Shown: positions 10,301 through 19,033 of the stretch, one piece after another
Layout: every line of letters begins with the position of its first letter
How positions within the stretch are numbered: the first letter of the stretch is position 1
Assembly: GCA_002081555.1 (NCBI GenBank)
Contig: MZNV01001034.1
Span: forward strand, 1 to 26,566
Source of the DNA: Protostelium mycophagum
Lineage: Eukaryota > Evosea > Variosea > Protosteliida > Protosteliaceae
Length of the DNA: 26,566 nucleotides
Direction: 5' to 3'
Position numbers and translations under genes: made by a program
The notes under the pieces: model-generated
Told to the model about the DNA's origin: nothing
Database searches by the model: none
The model's input: only the letters and a program-made list of their open reading frames with translations

Positions 10301-12486
10301 GTACATATACATGGACGTAAGAGCTGTGTCTACGGCTCTGCCGCAGCCAAATGATGTGGGTATTGTGTTGATGGAAGTGCTTTGCACTGCGGCGGAGCCA
10401 CAGTAAAATGATTATTGAAAATAATGGTCATTTTGGTAGGGTATTGTGTTGACGATAGAGCTGTGGTCTACTGCGGCTCTGCTCCAATAAAATGATTATT
10501 GAATATAATCATTTGATGTGTGGTATTGTGTTATGGAAGATTTGTGATGCTTTGCACTGCGGCTCTGCCGCAATCAAAATAGTTGTGGTGTGTTAATATC
10601 CAGCCTGCGCCCAACCCACAATAATAAAAAGTGAAATACTCACATCATATTGTAAATATCCTTGCGCATATCTATGTAATATGAGCCACACTCGGACATG
10701 ATCACGTCCACAGCCCGCTTGACCTTCAGTCCATCCGGCACTAACCTCAAGAAATCCATCACGGGGAGGTACTCGCCTTCCTCCAAGTAAAAGTCCTCCA
10801 ATGCGGATTTATTTCCTTCTTGTAGAAGGGCCTGATTCGGATTTAGTTTGGAGGAAGATGTATTTTGACTTTTCGAGTTTGATTTTCGAATTTTTATTTT
10901 GGCGGGAAATCATATCAATAAATCATTTGATAAAATGAGTGCCAGACCTGTGTCTTCTCGTTTCTAATCTGAAGTTTTTCCTCCATCTTCTGTCGCAGCA
11001 AGGCTCTCCCCTTTTCATTTCTGAAATATCTGATCATGTGCGCGATGCTCATGCCACAACTAGATCTACCCAATCCCATCTGACAGTTGTAGATGACGTG
11101 GATCTGTCGGACGTCAATTCGGGTCTGAAAATGCTCTCTAGATTTTTTGATTTGAGATAATTATTTTGAAAAATGGCCACGTCCATATGTTGTGAAAAAT
11201 ATTTAAAAAATAGTGGAGCCAAACAAACATAATCTTCATACCCGGAAAATTTTACTATTAAAAAAAACAAAAAATCAATTGGAAGAAATCAATTGGAAAA
11301 AATCACTTCGAAAAAATCTATTAGAAAAAATCAATTAGAAAAATAAAAATTGGTAAATACATCGTCGTTGATATTTGATAATAATTCTTGCATCTCGTCT
11401 ATCTGTTGTGCTCTTATGCTCTGCTCAGGAGTGACAGGTATCCTCACATATTCCAACTATTGATGTCATCCCATCTTCCAATCATCAACATCATACCTCC
11501 GCAGATAAAGAAGTGAACACGTCTCGTGGAGTTTGGACGTTGACTGTACTGTTTCAGAAACACCACATCAAGATGAGTACCTTCATCGACATATTCCCAG
11601 CACGGAATGATCTCTCCATCGATCTCGTCATGGACGAGGACATTGCCACCGTATCTCTTGCTCTCTGTGATCACATCTTCTTTCAATCTCTTTTCCATTT
11701 CTTCGACAGATGATGAGGTCACTCCTGTCCTCTTTTGAGCTCATGAAGAAAAATCGAGTTTAGTGTAGTTCTTTCACAACAATGGTGATATTGAAGATCT
11801 GTGCTTTTGCCACATCATGACGTCATCCTCCATGTGTTTGTACATCTATTGTGTACAACGGTTCTGCAGAATAGTGGTCTGCGGCAGCCGCATAAAATGT
11901 CATCATGACAGAAGGCTGACCTGCATACGTGGCCATGTTTATAGTGGGATGATCCAGTTCTCTCAAGACGAAAGGTCTCTTGTTGATATAAATGATGGGC
12001 TCCTCTCTCATGTTGATCCACAAGACTTGATTGTTTTTAACACTCTCCTCACCTTCTATTCCTTTATCCTCTTCAACTTTTCTCGTACCTGTGATGTTGA
12101 AAAATAAATAATTTATTGTCGTGAATAACCAACCTCCATGTCTGATCAAATTCAAAATGGTCTTTACACCAAATTCTGTCGGTTGACCAACACCATATAC
12201 CTAGTGACGTGAGATCTCATCCTCAAGTAAAAATCACCTTCTCATCTTGTACAGATCTGAAATTTGGAGCGCCGGAGAGTAATATCTATGATTGATCAGC
12301 CCCAATATATATATGAATACCTACTGTTCTCAATATTCCATCGGCGAGTGGTGATTTCTTCGCATACAGATCATTTTTGAGAATGGTACCCTTGCCAAGA
12401 ACGTCACCTTTTCTAGTAAATGCGACACGATGCACCTGGTCGCTCAGGTTTCCTGACCCAACGAGAGGTCTCTGTGATGTGGACAT
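4337..12486 (-). CDS. PALD1: paladin-type protein with three phosphatase-like domains, 1230 aa
   Basis: Thirty-one exons (minus): 12486-12325, 12285-12238, 12200-12134, 12088-11921, 11724-11581, 11543-11497, 11456-11361, 11124-10948, 10831-10644, 10246-10119, 9949-9833, 8898-8729, 8661-8452, 8264-8214, 8149-8101, 7984-7839, 7773-7701, 7595-7491, 7429-7365, 7322-7224, 7010-6927, 6787-6693, 6584-6474, 6271-6081, 5954-5846, 5801-5657, 5492-5272, 5230-5089, 4705-4600, 4558-4516, 4472-4337 (3693 nt, in phase). The protein has three similar units. Each has an ILK/VIKSD-type strand, a REEPxxYI block (INMREEPIIYINKRPFVLR in unit 1) and a Cys-X5-Arg loop: NCQMGLGRS (Cys258), NCQMGRARS (Cys678), NCQMGRGRT (Cys1079). 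Each unit ends in a helical ERY/KRY tail. This is the paladin family; vertebrate paladin is reported as a phosphoinositide phosphatase on endosomes. There is no signal peptide or membrane span, so the protein is probably cytosolic. The start at 12486 is the first ATG in frame with unit 1. Confidence 0.9.
6367..6387. repeat. partial copy of the intron direct repeat
   Basis: CGCAAACACAAAATACACTT matches the first 20 bases of the 75-bp repeats at 9467 and 9645. It lies in a different paladin intron (6272-6473), so the repeat is dispersed rather than a local duplication. Confidence 0.45.
7171..7183. repeat. GC hairpin (GCGGC-AAA-GCCGC) in a paladin intron
   Basis: A perfect inverted repeat in the 213-bp intron 7011-7223. 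On the sense strand it is directly followed by CATTGTAG, a sequence identical to several real 3' splice sites in this window. Confidence 0.6.
8265..8451. other. extremely AT-rich paladin intron
   Basis: A 187-bp intron made almost entirely of A and T tracts, for example runs of AAATTTATTT and long T stretches around 8300-8440. I see no gene or RNA in it. Confidence 0.6.
9201..9315 (-). rRNA. 5S ribosomal RNA gene (or recent pseudogene) inside a paladin intron
   Basis: The minus strand reads as 5S rRNA over about 115 nt. The terminal helix is GTTCGT...CA at the 5' end pairing with TG-ACGAAC at the 3' end. GACAC pairs with GTGTC (helix II). GCGAAGTCAAGC matches the loop and A-box region (consensus GGAAGCTAAGC). 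GCCAGTACTAAGGTGGGAG followed by ACC matches the conserved helix IV and C-box (AGTAC...TGGGAGACC). A T5 run (plus strand 9196-9200) follows directly, as for RNA polymerase III termination. The gene lies wholly inside the 934-bp paladin intron 8899-9832, on the same strand as paladin. Length is a few bases under the usual 118-121, so end positions are approximate. Transcription by RNA polymerase III with internal promoters is family knowledge. Confidence 0.78.
9454..9474. repeat. long GC hairpin (GTTTGCGGC-ACC-GCCGCAAAC)
   Basis: A perfect 9-bp-arm inverted repeat in the 934-bp paladin intron. It overlaps the start of the first 75-bp direct repeat. A weaker relative (TTTGCGGCAAAGCCG) stands at 9746-9760. 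Confidence 0.6.
9467..9542. repeat. direct repeat, copy 1 (about 76 bp)
   Basis: Starts CCGCAAACACAAAATACAG, then TTTTATAAAAAGAA, and ends CCCCATCCTTCCGCTGCTC. It closely matches the segment at 9645-9722, with a handful of substitutions and a short length difference in the middle. It lies in the paladin intron that also holds the 5S gene. It has no coding capacity. Confidence 0.7.
9645..9722. repeat. direct repeat, copy 2 (about 78 bp)
   Basis: Starts CCGCAAACACAAAACACAG and ends CCCCATCCTTCCGATGCTC. It is the second copy of the element at 9467-9542, 178 bp downstream in the same orientation. Confidence 0.7.
10310..10590. repeat. tandem array of about 80-bp hairpin-bearing units in a paladin intron
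   Basis: At least three degenerate units (about 10355-10433, 10434-10517, 10518-10590) and a partial one before them. Each has GGTATTGTGTT (or GGGTATTGTGTT), then a GCGGC...GCC hairpin, and the first two add AATGATTATTGAA. The clearest hairpin, GCGGC-TCT-GCCGC, is at 10559-10571. The array fills most of the 397-bp intron 10247-10643. Confidence 0.7.
11272..11341. repeat. 14-bp tandem repeat, five copies
   Basis: Five consecutive 14-bp units: AAATCAATTGGAAG, AAATCAATTGGAAA, AAATCACTTCGAAA, AAATCTATTAGAAA, AAATCAATTAGAAA. They lie in the AT-rich 236-bp paladin intron 11125-11360. This is a simple minisatellite with no coding role. Confidence 0.75.
11881..11891. repeat. GC hairpin (GCGGC-A-GCCGC) in a paladin intron
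   Basis: An inverted repeat with 5-bp arms and a 1-nt centre, in the 196-bp intron 11725-11920. The same intron contains a TGACGTCA palindrome at 11818-11825. Confidence 0.5.
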
Positions 12487-12601
12487 TACTCCTATGAATT
12501 TCGTCTTCTGATCGGACCCGTTTGGTTTGACCGGAAAACTCGCGAAAACCACGTGACGTCAATCATATCATCGATTGGATACCACACGACAGACGCACAT
12601 C
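12487..12601. promoter_or_regulatory. compact divergent promoter between paladin and cytochrome b5 reductase
   Basis: Only 115 bp separate the two start codons. The interval holds TGACGTCA at 12554-12561, a perfect CRE/bZIP-type palindrome, and ATTGG at 12574-12578 (an inverted CCAAT box). No TATA box is seen. Both motifs are symmetric or orientation-tolerant, which suits a bidirectional promoter. Activity is inferred from motif and position. Confidence 0.5.
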
Positions 12602-14067
12602 ATGTTTGGAACAGTAAATAGAGTATTTGCACGCACCATCTCTCGCACATCTGGAGCAGAGTATGTTGATTCAGATCATACCCCGTTTCTCACAATCATA
12701 TCAGAGCAAAGAGCACACGCCCAGCTCCCTTCAAGGTCAACGCAAGACCTTCACAACGCACAATCACTTCTCTCGCCTCATCTGGAGTGAAATTACAACC
12801 CAGATCCGTATTGTAAGCGTGATTAAATGATGTCTTTGTCTGATGAAAAAACAGCGTCCCCGCTCTTGCAGCTGCAGCCATAATTGGAGGAGCTACATAC
12901 AGCTACCAGAACGCTTCTGCAGAAGAGAAGAAGACAGAAGAGGAGCCCAAGAAGGCCCTCAACCCCAACGAATTCACCAAGGTGGGTGGATGATCAACAT
13001 TCAACACATTTTTGATCCTCTACAGTTCAAGGTGGTCGAAGTTGAAGATTACAACCACAACTCCAAGCTCATCCGCTTCGAGCTGAAGGACGATGAGATC
13101 TTAGGCCTCACCGTTGCTTCTGCTCTCGTAGTCAAAGCACCCATCGGCGAGAATGGCAAGCCAGTAGGTTTCATTAATCATTCTTTGTTCTTAGTTGTGA
13201 AAGGTGATTCGCCCCTACACACCCATTTCATCCAACGATGACAAGGGACACTGGGATCTCTTGGTTAAGGTGTGTATATCTTGATCATGAAGAGTCAAGA
13301 ATTCATTTAACCACAGGTATACGAGAAGGGAGTCATGTCCAAGCACCTTGGCAGCTTGAAGCCTGGAGATGAATTAGAAGTGAAGGGTCCTATCCCCAAG
13401 CTTACCATTAAGCCTAACATGAAGAAAAAGATCGCCATGGTCGCTGGTGGCTCTGGAATCACACCCATGTACCAGGTATTTATTCAACCTCTTACAAATT
13501 GCCGATTCCATCATCATTTAGACGATGATTTTTTGGCTTTGCTGCTTAAATATCAACACTGATAGCCTCGTGTTCATCATTGACTAGTGTCATATTGAGA
13601 GAGATGACAGGTTGTGAACGAGCTTCTGAAGGCTGAAGCAGACAGCAAGGAGAAGACTGAGCTCACTCTCCTCTTTGCCAACATCTCTGAAGACGATATC
13701 CTCCTTAAAGAGACGTGAGTGTCTTTTAACACAATGAGACTGATACGATCCAGATTCGACCGTTTCGCTGCTGAGCACGACAACTTCAAGGTTCACTACA
13801 TCATCGAGAAGCACGGACAAGACTGGAAGGGAGAGGTGATTACATCCTCTCATATCGATCTGAAGACATAAGGTTGGACGTGTAACCCCAGATCTGGCCA
13901 AGAGATTGCTTCCTGCCCCAAGTGACGACCATCTCGTCCTTGTCTGTGGACCTCCACCCATGATGGCTGCTGTATCTGGAAACAAGGCCAAGGATTACTC
14001 TCAAGGAGAGGTCGATGGAATCCTCAAAGATCTTGGATACTCCAAGGATCAAGTCTACAAGTTCTAA
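12602..14067 (+). CDS. MCR1: NADH-cytochrome b5 reductase, mitochondrial (Mcr1-like), 345 aa
   Basis: Nine exons: 12602-12660, 12705-12812, 12855-12981, 13026-13163, 13204-13269, 13317-13475, 13611-13714, 13754-13835, 13873-14067 (1038 nt). The product is an FAD enzyme that passes electrons from NADH to cytochrome b5. The N-terminus ([18 protein letters not shown]...) is rich in Arg, Ser and Thr with no acidic residue for 18 positions, a mitochondrial presequence. A hydrophobic segment follows ([17 protein letters not shown], about residues 56-72), as in outer-membrane or intermembrane-space Mcr1. The FAD motif RPYTP, the middle segment [20 protein letters not shown], the NADH-binding [10 protein letters not shown] and the C-terminal [13 protein letters not shown] are all present and intact. 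The C-terminus ends in the typical aromatic residue (YKF). It appears fully functional. Confidence 0.95.
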
Positions 14068-14072
14068 ATAAA
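14067..14072 (+). terminator. polyadenylation signal overlapping the stop codon
   Basis: AATAAA begins on the last base of the TAA stop of the cytochrome b5 reductase gene. Confidence 0.5.
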
Positions 14073-14235
14073 CCTGCACCACGATATGATCCGATCGATT
14101 TGAGAATGAAAAGGGAAAGTATGACCAAAAAGGAAGGAAGGATGAGAGGTTGTTAGATCACTTTGCTTTCTGTTCGACTGACTCGATGATTATAAAAGTG
14201 AAATTCAAGACAAGCGAAGGCGCGTTTCTTTGACG

Positions 14236-14245
14236 TTTGGCGCCA
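14236..14245. promoter_or_regulatory. E2F/DP-like site
   Basis: TTTGGCGCCA fits the E2F consensus TTTSGCGC on both strands. It lies about 155 bp upstream of the ATG at 14398, in the gap 14068-14397. The motif also falls inside an upstream extension of the same frame from ATG 14230. I read that extension as untranslated, because it is AT-rich and its composition differs from the body of the protein. Confidence 0.45.
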
Positions 14246-14397
14246 CGATTAAAATTTTAAAATTTCAAAACGTAACGGGTCGCTTTCCCTCCAAAAAATC
14301 TCGGCGCGTCTTTTTTAGAGATCGACCGATCGTCTTTCAAACAAGTGCAGCTACAGAGTTTCGAGAAGATCGAAAGCTTCATAGATATCCTTCCTAC

Positions 14398-15067
14398 ATG
14401 CAGAAGACAGATTCCATTTCCTCTCTCGATATGACACCGAAAAAGATTCCCATAGAGCAGACAGAAGACAAAGCGTTTCTCGTTCCTACAGCTCTCTCTT
14501 TTGATGGCCCCAAACTCCCTAAACTTTTGAAGTCTAGCTCATCGACCACAATATCTTCGGCTGCCCAGACATCATCCCAGAAGACCCCAACCAAGTCATC
14601 TGTTCTGCTGCCACTCGTCCCTTCTGGCGATGCCTCTCCAGTCCGCAAGATCCCTAACTCGATAGTGATCAAGCCTCTTTCGATCAAAATGGAATCAAAC
14701 AATGAGAACGAAGCACCTCAGAATAATACCCGCAGACGCTTGTGGTAATTACCATTTACATTCTTAAACATTTATGGCGGGACTAAATGACAGCAGCATG
14801 AGCACCTCCTCGCTCTCGAACAACAGTAATATAAAGATCATACAGACAAACACTCAACCGCTGGCTTGTTCAGCACCACTGAAGTCGTCGACAATCACCA
14901 TACGTCCACTCTCAGCACCGGCATCTCCTTCTCAGCTCGCCGCCCGCATGAAGCTGAAGAAGGTACCATTCATTTTACCAGTCCTCTCTTATGAACATCA
15001 GGTCTCTTCATCCACAGACCTGACCTTCCGTGCTCCATCGAAGAGCTGCTTCACTTACAATTTTTGA
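14398..15067 (+). CDS. Ser/Thr/Pro-rich low-complexity protein with CDK-type sites, 193 aa
   Basis: Three exons: 14398-14744, 14794-14962, 15002-15067 (582 nt, 39-49 bp introns). The protein is unstructured-looking, basic and rich in Ser, Thr, Pro and Lys. It carries several proline-directed motifs of the kind CDKs phosphorylate (MTPKK, QKTPTK, DASPVRK) and a PLSAPASPSQLAARMKLKK segment that could form a short basic helix. No domain is recognised. The frame is open upstream to ATG 14230, which would add 56 residues. With the E2F-like motif upstream, the best guess is a cell-cycle-regulated nuclear protein, but this is inference. Confidence 0.6.
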
Positions 15068-15585
15068 ATTATACTCGGCTGCAGCCGCCAGCACAAACGG
15101 CACATCACTTTCATCGCCAGCAGGACAGGCCGTCCTCATTTTGCATAATGCAGTACTCGATAAATGTATCGATATTTTCTGTTATTTATGTTTAATTTTG
15201 TTTTTGAGCCATGACTGCTGTGCGTTGATCTTTAATCCAAGACAGCACATGGGCATCAAGAACCTCGGGACTCTCATCTTGTTTGTATGGGTATGCAAAG
15301 TTACATCGATAAAATACAGTGTCCTTGCTTCGTGAATTTGATATGAGCCATGAAGTTATTATGCTATGGTTAAAATGCTGCGCAAGGCAAAAGGATTGCA
15401 GAAAAATAAAATCATTTTTAACTTTTATGAGCACATCGTCACCTCCTTGCATCCACAGTTGTACAATTTGATATTTTAGTCAATGTTTCGAAATTCCAAC
15501 TTTATATTTTGCAAAAAACAAATGAATCCTTTATCTTCCTCTGCTGGCAGTCGAGCCCTTCTCCCGCCAGATCACATGACGCATC
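15068..15585. other. convergent intergenic region
   Basis: The 518 bp between the stops of the low-complexity protein gene (+) and the CMGC kinase gene (-). A plus-strand AATAAA stands at 15405-15410. A palindrome CGGCTGCAGCCG lies near 15078-15089. No convincing coding sequence or RNA gene is seen; short frames on both strands lack domain similarity. Confidence 0.4.
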
Positions 15586-18330
15586 TCATCTTTTAGATCT
15601 CTTCCTCCTTGGAGAGGGGGTCTTGGGTTCTTCTGAGATGACGTCATCACATGTCCAACATGTCAAGTTGACATGTGTCAGAAATACCTTGAATCTTTTG
15701 TTTAGGTGGTGTGTTTCTTTTACTTCTGGTCTGTGGTGTTGTTGGTTGAAAGAATTCATCTTCTCCAATAGATAATTCTTGACTACCAATCGAGATATCA
15801 TTTTCACCTGTCAAAACCTCTATCGAATGATCTCGCCCAATGTCTTCTCCTTCGTCCTGCAACTTGTGAACGGATGAATCGTTCACGCAATGGAAAGATC
15901 AAGTCTCGTGAGTTATTATCCGAAACCAACAAGACCAACTCTATAAAGACAAACTCAACACTCACGTCCCCGACGATATCGATCTCTACTTCTTGCTTGA
16001 TATTTCTCTCCAACTGTATCTCTTCTTCAAAATCTCTTCCATGATCTCGTACCGACATTTCTTCTTCCTTACTGAGGAGTGGAAGGTTCCTGAAGATCCT
16101 CTTGCAGTTACGCAGGGAGAGAGGTTGTGTCTACAACCAGTCAGTTTTGGATTTTCGAAATTTCGGTGGGAGATACCTGGAACTGGGGGAGGTTCAAGTT
16201 GTTTAGAGACATTTGATACAATTGAAGCGGTTCTACAGCTTGTGGCGACGAAGACACCTCGATCTGATTTTTTCAATATATTTCTATGAAATTTCACTGA
16301 GATTTCACACCAAGAAAGGATGTCTCAAGGCTTGTTCTGGGGTTAATCTTTTCTGGGGGTCGTATTGCAGCAATCGGGACATAAAATCTCGAAATGGGAT
16401 GTTCTTAGACAGTCTTAACAGATCTGCGAGTGTGGGCCCTATGAACGATTACGCCGTATTCACGTGAGTTGTAGATTGTCGATTACCTTCTCGTTGTAAA
16501 GACCCTAAATATCTGTGGTAATATTTCCCGTGTTTAAAAATATGTTCGGGGGGCCGTCCCAATAACTGTACACCCTCAGAACTTTCCGTGAAAAAGTCGA
16601 TCTCGACCAAGATCTGATGAACACAAATAAAGACAGAAAATTTATGGAAATTTCACCTTCACGATGTTCTCTACGGCTTCGTTGACTGATGACAAAGTGT
16701 CAGGTGTCAAAATAAATCTGGACAGATCTGTCTCTCGATTTATGACGCTGGAAAACCACCCCCTCACATTATTTCCCAACAAAGACACACCTTTGACAGA
16801 TGTCACAGATCTGTACATGATTGATGACGTGTCGACATACCTCCCGTGTACAACTCCCACACTATACACCCCACAGACCACATATCTATACTATGGTTGA
16901 AAGGTAAGCCCATTAAGACTTCTGGTGCCCTGAACAACAGCGTTTGGACCTGAAGAACATCACCGGGTGTTCTCAGAAATTTGGATGAAATTTCACGAAA
17001 AATTACCTCAAAGTTATCGTGATAAGCCTTGGCATCTTGACAGTACATCGAATTACCAAAATCAGCGACCTGAAAGTAAATTATTATATATATCTACAAC
17101 GAGACAAACAGACCTTCAGATTTAGACTGGAGAATATGCTTGACCGGTCGTAACCGTTCTCTGAAAGGTCTGACATGTCACCTATATATAGACTGGGGGT
17201 CTTGCTGATGACTTTTGGTGTCTCTATAAATAGGATATTTTCGGGTTTTAAATCACCATGAATCATCTTATTGTTTTCATCGCATCTTCCTAATAAATGT
17301 AGACATTTGATGATCTGTACAGTCATCTACAATGGACTTAGGACGAGTTTCGATCGAATTTTGGCACTTACTTTTGCGATGTCTTTCAGGCTAAACAGTG
17401 ACGGTAGTGATCCATTCTGTTGTTTTTTTAAACTTTTATTACAATCATAAATTATAATATATTTTCATTTATTAAATATATTCTCAAATATTTTTCATCC
17501 AACATCTTATATTTACACCGAAAGATTATTTTGTTGTCGAACACCATTTCTGAATTTCATAACAGATATGGAGAATCGCGGGAAATCTCACTTGTCCATG
17601 CATGGATAAATCTTTGATGACGGTGTGCATCGTCTTTTTCAACAGCTCCAATACTGTACAAAAATGCCTCCCCTCGTCGACCCAAAAATTGGAGACGATT
17701 CTGATGACGTGGCATTGGTTCATCGGGTCCATTTTATTGATCCTCCAGAGTCTCTCACATTCCTGTAATGTCAGCCATCTACAACGAGATCTGTACAGAA
17801 AAGAAAGTCGAGATTTCGCAGGGGTGAAGATTTTTGGTTTCAAATGCATTGACATAATGAGGAAAAGGACTTACAGCTCGTCCAATGTCATGGAGGCCAT
17901 ATTTCATGATCTTTACAGCAACCATAGAATGTGGCTGGATTCCATTAATCAGGACCGATTATTGATGAGATCTTTGTTGCAACAGGAAGATGACGTACGT
18001 GCTGATTTCCTAAGAAATTATCCAGTGCTTCAAATGTTACAGAAAATGCACCCTCGCCAATCACAGAAATCAGTGTATATCTGTCATCTAATACAGGCAT
18101 CCTCTTTGCTTCAGTTTCTCTCCATAGATTCGTGATGTATGGTGAGTAATCACCAGTAATTTTCGCTGCTTCTAAAAGTCAGCATGATTTCATTATGGAG
18201 CAAAATGAACACGTGTCAGTTGGAGGATCTCGCATTCCTCACCATTATCAGTTGCTCTCAGGTCCGCTTTTCCTTTTGCTGTCGGCCGAGCTAATTGGTT
18301 TTTTTTAGATGTGGTGATGCCTCTATACAT
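15586..18330 (-). CDS. CMGC-type protein kinase (DYRK/HIPK-like), about 571 aa
   Basis: Fifteen exons (minus): 18330-18243, 18171-17999, 17934-17875, 17762-17592, 17416-17372, 17326-17114, 17069-17007, 16949-16841, 16727-16657, 16613-16487, 16438-16311, 16263-16177, 16130-15966, 15856-15688, 15632-15586 (1716 nt). The catalytic core is complete: Gly-loop GEGAFSVTFEA (residue 68 on), VAVK (Lys95), HGDLKPEN (Asp204), ADFG (Asp253), then FRAPEVLMGLPFNHSIDMW and DPQKRLTPEQALRHPFL. The GLPF...IDMWS segment and HxDLKPENIL resemble DYRK/HIPK kinases, but the YxY activation-loop pair is replaced by QTLLF. A 38-residue insert (213-250) separates the catalytic loop from DFG. The tail is acidic, then TP-rich, ending in PKTPSPRRKRSKR, a likely nuclear signal. 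The first exon and start are the least certain part; in-frame ATGs also exist further upstream. Confidence 0.85.
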
Positions 18331-18512
18331 CTTCGCCAGACCTAGGGTGAACATCAGAAGTGGTCTCATGTTGCACTTTTCCTCGGTGGCCGTTATTTTG
18401 CAGGGGAACGAAAATTGCAGATGCGAAGCGATCTGCGAAATATCGGCTGGCAAGCGACCGATCGGGCAGGCAACAAAAAGAGTAAAGAAATAAAACCTCG
18501 AAGGAACACAGA

Positions 18513-18777
18513 ATGGTTTATCTCTCCGCAGTGGACAAGCTGCGCAACTAGGTACAAATTAATGCACAGGCCTACCAGTTGAACATTCAAGGGATGAATT
18601 CTCTCCGTCAGAGACTCTATGTTGTACAAGCCAAAACTACCAAGCTGCTGACTTGGTTTGCAGTGAGTGTTTGAAAAATATTTTTTAAAATATTTGATTT
18701 GGATTCTGCAAAGAATTGGAAGTGCCATTGCAAGACACGCACACAACCAAGCGAGGGGGCAACCAACAATAATAAAA
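18513..18777 (+). CDS. possible very small gene, incomplete model
   Basis: An ATG in good context (ACAGAATGG) opens exon 18513-18530. A 39-bp intron (18531-18569) and exon 18570-18662 give MVYLSA joined to AYQLNIQGMNSLRQRLYVVQ and so on to LLTWFA, in phase. A donor GTGAGT follows. The last exon, between about 18714 and an AATAAA at 18772-18777, could not be fixed: two frames are open there, one reading IGSAIARHAHNQARGQ. The product would be about 60 aa, amphipathic and basic, of unknown role. The gene is divergent from the CMGC kinase, with 182 bp between starts. Confidence 0.33.
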
Positions 18778-18978
18778 TATTGTTGAACAACTTTATGCTT
18801 ATAATAATTTTCTGCATCCCCCGATCCTTATAATTATTCTGAAAATTATTTTCAAATGAACATAATATTTTGCAGCAATTTCACAACGTGTGGGTTTTTA
18901 GAAAACCGCTATCAATGTTCACCCTTGATTTTTTCGCATAAAATCAACTTAATGTTTTGGCCAAACATGGGAGGTCTA

Positions 18979-18984
18979 TTTATT
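18979..18984 (-). terminator. polyadenylation signal for the small minus-strand gene
   Basis: TTTATT on the plus strand (AATAAA on the minus strand), 50 bp beyond the stop codon at 19034-19036. Confidence 0.35.
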
Positions 18985-19033
18985 TTCCCAACCTACAGCA
19001 TTCTTGATGGTCTCCATGAACGGCTTAGTCGGC

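Noticed and set aside
17602-18135. 177-aa open frame on the plus strand
   Set aside because: It is antisense to the CMGC kinase exons 17762-17592, 17934-17875 and 18171-17999, which encode recognisable kinase motifs. The plus frame has no domain.
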